Positions 18,085 to 24,130 of a stretch of 64,000 nucleotides of DNA are shown in pieces (position 1 is the first letter of the stretch; each line of letters opens with the position of its first letter). The position numbers and the translations under genes are program-made. Where the stretch lies: positions 2,356,001-2,420,000 of the forward strand of contig NZ_JACBZM010000001.1 in assembly GCF_013408525.1 (NCBI RefSeq), given 5' to 3'. The notes under the pieces were generated by a model, which saw nothing but the letters and a program-made list of their open reading frames with translations, made no database searches and was not told the origin of the DNA. Origin of the DNA: Nocardioides aromaticivorans (GTDB taxonomy: Bacteria > Actinomycetota > Actinomycetes > Propionibacteriales > Nocardioidaceae).

Positions 18085-18418
18085 CGTCATGCGAAGTGGT
18101 CGTTCCAGCGCTCGGTTCGTATGACGTCCGCCCGCACCCGCGCCGGACGGTCGGCAGCGTCATGCGAAGTGGTCGTTCCAGCGCTCGGTTCGTATGACGT
18201 CCGCCCGCGCCCGCGTCGGACTGTCCGCAGCGTCATGCGAAGCGGTCGTTCCAGCGCTCGGTTCGTATGACGTCCGCCCGCGCCCGCGTCGGACGGTCCG
18301 CAGCGTCATGCGAAGCGGTCGTTCCAGCGCTCGGTTCGTATGACGTCCACCCGCACCCGCGTCGGACTGTCCGCAACGTCATGCGAAGCGGTCGCCCCAG
18401 CGCTCGATTCGTATGACG
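18085..18418. repeat. Array of five palindromic units with exact 73-bp period
   Basis: Units start at 18085, 18158, 18231, 18304 and 18377. Each has left arm CGTCATGCGAA, a 20-nt loop (GTGGTCGTTCC then AGCGCTCGG, with small variants) and right arm TTCGTATGACG. Four 31-bp spacers separate them; each spacer begins TCC and holds a CGGAC which, with the preceding GTCCG, can form a second small hairpin. Spacers differ by a few bases. The array fills most of the 434-bp gap between the DUF559 gene and the phosphatase; nothing else codes there. Confidence 0.95.
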
Positions 18419-18486
18419 CAAACCCCGGCCACCCCGCAGACCGCGGCGACCCCGGCCACCGCAAGGAGCCGCACCTGCAGGCAGCG

Positions 18487-19251
18487 TCACTCCGCCCGGA
18501 GCAGCCCCCGCAGCCGGCCCAGGACGGCGTCGTCGAGGCCCAGCCCGTCGCGCAGGTACGACGCCCGGTCGCCGTACCGCTCCTCGACGGCGGCCCAGGC
18601 GGCGTCGAGGTACTCGATGTCGACGACGAGCGTCGGCTCGTAGACGGCGACGAGGTCGGGGCCGCCGTGCTTCTCGATCTCGGCCTCGACGCGCGCGCGG
18701 GAGGCGGCGCTGAGGGCGTTGGTCAGCAGGTAGTCGGACTCGATGGTCGGGTCGTCGACGCCGGCGACGTGGAGCAGCAGGGCGGCGACCCAGCCGGTGC
18801 GGTCCTTGCCCTGCGAGCAGTGGAAGAGCTGGGGGCCGCCGGTGGCGAGCTGGCGGAGCACGTCGCCGAAGGCGGTGCGGCAGTGCTGCTCGACGACGAA
18901 GCCGCGGTAGACCTCGTCCATCAGCGCGATCGCCTCGGCGCGGCTGGTCAGGCTGGAGAGCCGTTCGATGGGGATGCCGATGGCGTCGAAGTGGAGGTTC
19001 TGCACGCCGGGCACCTCGGGGTCGGGGTGCAGCGCGATCTCGGTGGCGGACCGCAGGTCGATGATGGTGTTGAGGCCGATGCGGTGCAGCGCCTCGAGGT
19101 CGACGTCGGTCAGCCGCAGGTCGTTGGACCGGTAGAAGACCCCGGTGCGCAGGCGGCCGCCGTCGCTCGTGGCGTAGCCGGTGCCGGCGACGTCGCGGAA
19201 GTTGTCGGCCGACGCCAGCCGGAGGTACTCGTCGCTCGCCTGCTCGCTCAC
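18487..19251 (-). CDS. Tyrosine-protein phosphatase (Y_phosphatase3/PtpB-like)
   Basis: 254 residues. The active-site loop HCSQGKDRTGW has the CX5R signature (Cys145, Arg151) with the KDRTG form seen in MptpB-like dual-specificity and phosphoinositide-active phosphatases. The N terminus SADNFRDVAGTGYATSDGGRLRTGVFYRSNDL is the conserved entry of this family. No signal peptide is evident. It is convergent with the repeat array and divergent from the sigma factor operon. Substrate unknown. Confidence 0.88.
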   Translation of the reverse strand: MSEQASDEYLRLASADNFRDVAGTGYATSDGGRLRTGVFYRSNDLRLTDVDLEALHRIGLNTIIDLRSATEIALHPDPEVPGVQNLHFDAIGIPIERLSSLTSRAEAIALMDEVYRGFVVEQHCRTAFGDVLRQLATGGPQLFHCSQGKDRTGWVAALLLHVAGVDDPTIESDYLLTNALSAASRARVEAEIEKHGGPDLVAVYEPTLVVDIEYLDAAWAAVEERYGDRASYLRDGLGLDDAVLGRLRGLLRAE

Positions 19252-19369
19252 GAAAAGTCAGGGTAGGCGGCGTGCAACCATTCCCGGGTCCCGGGTGGTG
19301 GAAGAGCACGTGAACACGATGCAGTCCCCGCCTCGGGTGCAGGGAGCCGGCACAGCCTCGGGAGGGTCG

Positions 19370-19873
19370 ATGGACGCACGCGCCGACTTCGACGCCTTCG
19401 TCGGCGCCCGGTCCAGTGCGCTGCTGCGGACCGCCTACCTGCTGACGCGCGACCACGCGCTCGCCGAGGACCTGCTCCAGACCGCGTTGACGAAGGCGTG
19501 GTTCGCGTGGCGCCGGATCGACGGCGACCCGGAGGCCTACGTCCGCAGGATCCTCGTCAACACCTACGCGACCTGGTGGCGGCGGAGGTGGAACGGCGAG
19601 CGCGCGACCGACGAGCTCCCCGAGCCGGCCAGCGGTGGACACCCCACCGCGCACGACCGCAGCGACACGACCCACGACCTGTGGACCGCCCTCGGCCGCC
19701 TCCCGCGCCGGCAGCGTGCCGTCGTCGTGCTCCGCTACGTCGAGGACCTCAGCGAGGCGGAGACCGCCCGCGTCCTCGGCTGCAGCGTCGGCAACGTCAA
19801 GAGCCAGGCCAGCCGCGCCCTCGCGAAGCTGCGCATCGACCCCGCCCTCACCACCGAGGAGGACCGCGCATGA
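19370..19873 (+). CDS. SigE-family (SigM-like) ECF RNA polymerase sigma factor
   Basis: 167 residues from the ATG at 19370, preceded by GGAGGG at 19361-19366; the longer frame upstream is antisense to the phosphatase. Region 2 is seen in LLRTAYLLTRDHALAEDLLQTALTKAWFAWRR and region 4 in LPRRQRAVVVLRYVEDLSEAETARVLGCSVGNVKSQASRALAKL. The length and FDAFVGARSSALLRTAYLLTRDH start match the SigE-family ECF group that is abundant in actinobacteria. Its stop overlaps the next gene (ATGA). Confidence 0.92.
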   Translation: MDARADFDAFVGARSSALLRTAYLLTRDHALAEDLLQTALTKAWFAWRRIDGDPEAYVRRILVNTYATWWRRRWNGERATDELPEPASGGHPTAHDRSDTTHDLWTALGRLPRRQRAVVVLRYVEDLSEAETARVLGCSVGNVKSQASRALAKLRIDPALTTEEDRA

Positions 19874-20571
19874 ACACCCTCGACGACCTCCGTCGCACCC
19901 TCGCCGACCACACCCCCGACGACGGTGACCTCGCCGCCCGCCCGGCCGCCGTCGCCCGCCGCGTCCAGTCGGTACGACGACGGCGGGCCGCCGTCGCCGC
20001 GCTGGCCGCCGTCGCGGTCGTCGGCGGGGGCGCCGTCGCCGCCGTGGTGCGGCCCGCGGGCGACGACTCCGCGCCCCGGCCGGCCGATCGGCGGACGACC
20101 ACCGCCCCCACCGCTCGCGAACAGGTCACCTTCCGTCCCGAGGCGGGCGGCTACCGGCTCCACTCCTCGGCCCTGGCCGATCCCGGCGACCGCCGGATCG
20201 ACCTCAGCACGGTGCTGCCGAGCGACGTGCAGTTCGCCGTCCACTGCACGTCGTCGGTGAAGGTGGGGAGCGGGGCCCGCATGCCGTGGGTGACCGTCGA
20301 CGTCCTGGGCTGGCAGGTGGTCCAGGTGTCCTGCGGCACCGGCGGATCGCCGTACGACGACCCGGCGGCCTACCTCTACGGACCCGACGCCACGTCCGAC
20401 GGCGGCTTCACGGGACACCGCACCACCGCGGACGGCACCGTGCGGGACCGCCACTTCGCCCCCGACACCAACATCTCGTTCACGGTGCGCCTGACCGACC
20501 AGGACGGCCGGCCCTCCGAGCGCCCGATCAGCGACGTCGAGCTCGGCATCGGGATCTACGGCCGGCCCTGA
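19870..20571 (+). CDS. Membrane-anchored protein cotranscribed with the sigma factor (putative anti-sigma)
   Basis: 233 residues. A cytoplasmic N terminus (DDLRRTLADHTPDDGDLAARPAAVARRVQSVRRRR) precedes one TM helix (AAVAALAAVAVVGGGAVAAVV), then a ~165-residue extracytoplasmic domain with two Cys (in AVHCTSS and QVSCGTG) that may form a disulfide. This is the layout of anti-sigma partners of SigE-family factors, and the ATGA overlap supports pairing. There is no zinc-finger motif, so the anti-sigma role is inference. Confidence 0.7.
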   Translation: MNTLDDLRRTLADHTPDDGDLAARPAAVARRVQSVRRRRAAVAALAAVAVVGGGAVAAVVRPAGDDSAPRPADRRTTTAPTAREQVTFRPEAGGYRLHSSALADPGDRRIDLSTVLPSDVQFAVHCTSSVKVGSGARMPWVTVDVLGWQVVQVSCGTGGSPYDDPAAYLYGPDATSDGGFTGHRTTADGTVRDRHFAPDTNISFTVRLTDQDGRPSERPISDVELGIGIYGRP

Positions 20572-20575
20572 GCCG

Positions 20576-21382
20576 TCACCGCCGGGGCGGACGCGGCAGG
20601 AGCATCGGCGTGCGGGCGGCGTACTCGGGATAGCCGGGGCGCTGCATCATCGTCCGCTCCAGCAGGCGGGCGCCGGTCGCGAAGGCGAGGAAGTAGGTCA
20701 TCACGACGGGGGCGAGCACGGTCGCCAGGCCGGCGACCCACCCGGACGCGAGTCCGCCGACGAGCCAGATGCCCCACCACACGCACGCGTCGCCGAAGTA
20801 GTTGGGGTGGCGGGTCCAGGCCCACAGCCCGGTGTCGAGCACCCGCGGCCGGCGGTCCCGCGGCAGCGCCCGGTACGCCGCCAGCTGCGCGTCACCGACC
20901 GCCTCGAAGGCGAGCCCGACGAGCCACAGCACGCCTCCGGCCACCACCAGCGGCCACCACACGACCTCCCGGACCACGCCGACGGTGACGGGCAGGGCGA
21001 CGAAGGCCAGGGCCGCGCCCTGCACCGCGAAGACCTTCCGGATCGCGACTCCCATCCCGACCGACGTCAGCGGCCCGCCGAGCAGCTCCTCGTAGCGCGG
21101 GTCCTCGTCGCGGTGACCGCTGCTGCGGCGATGGATGTGGGCCGCGAGCCGCAGCCCCCACACGACGACGACCGCCACCAGGAAGCAGGTGCGCAGGCCG
21201 TCGCCGACGTCGCGGGCCAGGGCGACGGCGCCGCAGGCAAGTGCGGCGACCACGAAGCCGAGGCCCCACGCGACGTCGACGACGGCGACCCGGCGCTGCT
21301 GCCGGGCCACCGCGGCGGTCACCCCCATGACAACCACCGCGGCCGCGATCGAGGTCCCGAGAGAGACGAGCAGGTCCGTCAT
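20576..21382 (-). CDS. DUF1295 steroid-reductase-like membrane protein (Rv0446c-like position)
   Basis: 268 residues, six or seven hydrophobic segments. The C-terminal stretch VLDTGLWAWTRHPNYFGDACVWWGIWLVGG is the DUF1295/ICMT-like motif (RHPNY) of isoprenylcysteine methyltransferase and steroid 5-alpha-reductase relatives, which bind NADPH or SAM. It is the last gene of the SigK-linked operon; in Mycobacterium tuberculosis the equivalent protein (Rv0446c) sits between sigK and ufaA1. A lipid-modifying step is likely, the reaction unproven. Confidence 0.85.
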   Translation of the reverse strand: MTDLLVSLGTSIAAAVVVMGVTAAVARQQRRVAVVDVAWGLGFVVAALACGAVALARDVGDGLRTCFLVAVVVVWGLRLAAHIHRRSSGHRDEDPRYEELLGGPLTSVGMGVAIRKVFAVQGAALAFVALPVTVGVVREVVWWPLVVAGGVLWLVGLAFEAVGDAQLAAYRALPRDRRPRVLDTGLWAWTRHPNYFGDACVWWGIWLVGGLASGWVAGLATVLAPVVMTYFLAFATGARLLERTMMQRPGYPEYAARTPMLLPRPPRR

Positions 21383-21389
21383 CGGCGGC

Positions 21390-22856
21390 TCACCACGACC
21401 GGGTCCAGGGCAGTCCGTGCGGACCGCCCGGGCGCACCAGCAGGACCTGGTCGACGCCCATCCGGCCGTCCCGGAACGCCATCGACCCGCCGACGAGGTA
21501 GAGCCGCCAGACCCGCACCAGCTCCTCGCCGACGAGGTCGGTGATCGCATCGACGTTCGCCTCGAAGCGCTCCAGCCAGCCGGCCACGGTGAGCACGTAG
21601 TGCTCGCGCAGGGCGTGCACGTCGCGAGCCTCCAGCCCGGACGCCTCCAGCAGCGCGACGGTCTCCCCGACGGGACGCATGTGCATGTCGGGTGCGATGA
21701 ACGACTCGATGAACGGCCCGCCGCCGGGCCAGCGCCCGGTCCGGGACATCTGCTGGACGAGCACCCGGCCGCCGGGGCGAACGGCGTCGTGCAGCACCTG
21801 CGCGTAGGTGGCGTAGTTGGCCTGTCCGACGTGCTCGCCCATCTCGAGGGAGGCGACGGCGTCGTACAGAGCCTCCGTCCCCCGGCGCCCGTCTGCTGCG
21901 CGCCGCGATGCGGGCGCGCTGACTGCGTTGCCGTCGGTCGACGGTGCAACCAGACCGCCTTCGCTCCGGCGCCTTGCCATCGCACCCGCCTCACGGCGCT
22001 CGCGACGACGATCGCCGGCGGACGGAGGCTCCGCGCCGCGGTGGGGCACCGCGTCGCGGTAGTCGCAGAGCCGGAACTCCACGAGGTCCGTCAGCCCGCG
22101 GCGGCGTGCGGCCGCCTCGGCGAAGCGCTTCTGCTCCGCCGAGATCGTCACGCCGACGACCCGCGCGCCGAACTGCTCGGCCGCGTGCAGCGAGAGCGAG
22201 CCCCAGCCGCAGCCCACGTCGAGCAGGCGCATCCCCGGCTCGAGGCCGAGCTTGCGGCAGACCAGGTCGAGCTTCGCGTGCTGCGCCTCGGCGAGCGGCT
22301 GGTCGGCGGAGGCGTGGTAGCCGCACGAGTACGCCATCGTCTCCTCGTCGAGGATCAACGAGTAGAAGTCGGCGGTCGTGTCGTAGTGGTGGCTGATCGC
22401 GCTGCGGTCGCGGTCCTTGCTGTGCAGCCGGCCGCGGATCCGTGCCTGGGTGGCCGGGGGAGCGGGCGGACGGCCGATGAGGTCCAGTCCGAAGGCCGTC
22501 CGCACCGCTCCGGCCAGGGCGCGCACCGGAGGACGGCGGCCCGACAGGCCCCGCTCCTTCGCGACGGCGAACGCGTGGGTGAGCGCGGCGTCGAGGTCGC
22601 CGGGCACGTCCAGCTCCCCGGTCACGTAGGCCTGCGCGGCGCCGAGCTCGCCGGGGTGCCACAGCAGGCGGCGCAGCGCCTCGGGGGAGCGCAGCTCCAC
22701 CACGGGGGAGTCCTCGGGCCCGGCGACCGAGCCGTCCCAGGCGACCAGCCGGACGGGCAGGTCGCCGCCGATGAACGGCCGCAGCGCCTCCTCGAGCCGC
22801 GCCGCGACGCCGTCCGTCGCCGGGGCGTGCGGGCGGTGGTGCAGCACGCTGGTCAT
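21390..22856 (-). CDS. Cyclopropane-fatty-acid-synthase-like methyltransferase with in-frame palindromic insertion
   Basis: 488 residues. The SAM-binding motif RLLDVGCGWGSLSLHAAEQFGARVVGVTISAEQ and the downstream YDAVASLEMGEHVGQANYATYAQVLHDAVRPGGRVLVQQMSR identify a CFA/mycolic-acid-cyclopropane-synthase-type enzyme acting on acyl chains of phospholipids. Between CDYRDAVPHRG and YDAVAS lies an extra stretch of about 55 residues (276-330), Arg/Ala/Gly-rich and low in complexity, encoded by the palindromic element at 21869-22031. The insertion keeps frame, so the enzyme may still fold with a surface loop. The ATG overlaps the stop of the sister methyltransferase. Confidence 0.85.
   Translation of the reverse strand: MTSVLHHRPHAPATDGVAARLEEALRPFIGGDLPVRLVAWDGSVAGPEDSPVVELRSPEALRRLLWHPGELGAAQAYVTGELDVPGDLDAALTHAFAVAKERGLSGRRPPVRALAGAVRTAFGLDLIGRPPAPPATQARIRGRLHSKDRDRSAISHHYDTTADFYSLILDEETMAYSCGYHASADQPLAEAQHAKLDLVCRKLGLEPGMRLLDVGCGWGSLSLHAAEQFGARVVGVTISAEQKRFAEAAARRRGLTDLVEFRLCDYRDAVPHRGAEPPSAGDRRRERREAGAMARRRSEGGLVAPSTDGNAVSAPASRRAADGRRGTEALYDAVASLEMGEHVGQANYATYAQVLHDAVRPGGRVLVQQMSRTGRWPGGGPFIESFIAPDMHMRPVGETVALLEASGLEARDVHALREHYVLTVAGWLERFEANVDAITDLVGEELVRVWRLYLVGGSMAFRDGRMGVDQVLLVRPGGPHGLPWTRSW
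21869..22031. mobile_element. 163-bp palindromic (MITE/REP-like) element inserted in frame within a methyltransferase gene
   Basis: The element is bounded by inverted repeats: GAGCCTCCGTCC (21869-21880) and GGACGGAGGCTC (22020-22031), extending inward to 19 bp with a single mismatch (21869-21887 and 22013-22031). A central hairpin at 21927-21950 (GTTG-CCGTCG / CGACGG-TG-CAAC) completes the fold. It matches exactly the residues that have no counterpart in the enzyme family. No target-site duplication is obvious. Confidence 0.7.
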
Positions 22857-24130
22857 CGCGCCTCCCGGGTGAAGGTCAGCTGGTGGTCGTCGATGTAGCC
22901 GGCGGCGAAGCCTCCGCGGCAGTACTCCAGGTAGAAGTGCCACATCCGCACGAAGGTCTCGTCGAAGCCGAGCGCGGCCACCCGCTCCCGTGCGGCGAGG
23001 AAGGCGCGGTCCCACCGCTGGAGGGTCGGCGCGTAGTGGGCACCGAAGGCCAGCTCGTCGCTCACCCGCAGCGAGGTGTGGCGTCGTACGACGTCGTGGA
23101 TCGCCTCGACCGACGGCAGCGCGCCGCCCGGGAAGATGTACTTGGTGATGAAGGTGTGCGTCGACCGGGTGGCGAGCATCCGGTCGTGCGGCATCGTGAT
23201 CGCCTGGAGGGCGACCCTCCCGCCGGGCGCCAGGACGTGGTCCAGCGTGCGGAAGTACGTCGGCCAGAACTCCCAGCCGACGGCCTCGATCATCTCGACG
23301 GACACCACGGCGTCGTACCCGCCGGCGGGCTCGTCGAGCAGCGCCCGGTAGTCGCACAGGTCGACCCGCACCCGGTCGGCGTGCCCGGCCGCGGCGATCC
23401 GCTCGCGGGCCAGCTGCTGCTGCTCGACGGACAGCGTGATGCTGCGGACGTCGGCGCCGCGGGCGGCCGCACGGATCGCGAGCTCGCCCCAACCGGTGCC
23501 GATCTCGAGGAGCCGGGTGCCGGGGCCGACACCGGCCTGGTCGAGGAGCCGGTCGATCTTGCGGTGCTGGGCAGCCGCGAAGTCCTCGGTGAGCGCCGTC
23601 TCCAGGTCCTCGAAGAGCGCTGCCGAGTAGGACATCGTCGGGTCCAGGAAGGCGGCGAAGAGGTCGTTGGACAGGTCGTAGTGGTGGGCCACGTTGGACT
23701 GCGTGTTCTCCCGGGTCCCGCGGTGGCTGCGCGGCAGCCGCGGCGAGACGAGGGCCCGGAGGCGCTGCAGCGACGGCGGCACCAGGTGCGCGACGTCGGC
23801 GGCGAGCACGGTCAGGAAGTCGCCGAGGCTGCCGTCGCCGGGCACGCCGTCCTCCGACCAGGCGCCGGTCATGTAGGCCTCGCCGAAGCCGATCAGCTTG
23901 TCGCGGCCGATCCGGGCGAAGAGCTCGGCCGGCCGGTGCACCACGACGGCCGGGCCGCCGAGGCCGAGCTCCTCGGTGGTGCCGTCCGGGTGCGCGAGGC
24001 GCACGGTGACGTGGAGGCGGCCGATGGCCGAGCGGAACAGCCGCTCGGCGATCCGGGACGACAGGCCGCCGGTGGGCGGCTGACGGAGGCTGGCCCACGG
24101 GGCCGTCGTACGGGCGTCGGTGACGGTCAT
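22853..24130 (-). CDS. Cyclopropane-fatty-acid-synthase-like methyltransferase (UfaA1-like)
   Basis: 425 residues. SAM-binding motif LLEIGTGWGELAIRAAARGADVRSITLS, and the family blocks NVAHHYDLSNDLFAAFLDPTMSYSAALF and YDAVVSVEMIEAVGWEFWPTYFRTLDHVLAPGGRVALQAITM. ITKYIFPGGALPS is also typical. It lacks any insertion and is the closer match in position to M. tuberculosis UfaA1 (Rv0447c). It methylates or cyclopropanates unsaturated acyl chains. Both ends overlap neighbours by ATGA, so it is translated as part of the operon. Confidence 0.9.
   Translation of the reverse strand: MTVTDARTTAPWASLRQPPTGGLSSRIAERLFRSAIGRLHVTVRLAHPDGTTEELGLGGPAVVVHRPAELFARIGRDKLIGFGEAYMTGAWSEDGVPGDGSLGDFLTVLAADVAHLVPPSLQRLRALVSPRLPRSHRGTRENTQSNVAHHYDLSNDLFAAFLDPTMSYSAALFEDLETALTEDFAAAQHRKIDRLLDQAGVGPGTRLLEIGTGWGELAIRAAARGADVRSITLSVEQQQLARERIAAAGHADRVRVDLCDYRALLDEPAGGYDAVVSVEMIEAVGWEFWPTYFRTLDHVLAPGGRVALQAITMPHDRMLATRSTHTFITKYIFPGGALPSVEAIHDVVRRHTSLRVSDELAFGAHYAPTLQRWDRAFLAARERVAALGFDETFVRMWHFYLEYCRGGFAAGYIDDHQLTFTREAR

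Larger units (their letters stand above)
17006..18434. mobile_element. Candidate mobile cassette: inverted-repeat ends, DUF559 gene, palindromic array
   Basis: A perfect 22-bp inverted repeat bounds the block: 17011-17032 (GCCGGGGTTTG followed by CGTCATACGAA) and its exact complement at 18408-18429. Past one mismatch four further bases also pair, extending to 17006 and 18434. Inside are the AbiEi/DUF559 gene and five palindromic units. The termini contain the same CGTCATACGAA stem as the units. No transposase-like DDE or HUH protein is present, so mobility is unproven; the enclosing symmetry is directly visible. Confidence 0.45.

Noticed and set aside
18085..18418. Origin of replication or iteron cluster
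   Set aside because: No replication initiator gene or DnaA-box set is present; units are strong palindromes rather than iterons.
16960..18434. A CRISPR array
   Set aside because: The repeats are long palindromes with near-identical 31-bp spacers, not short repeats with unique spacers, and no cas gene is nearby.
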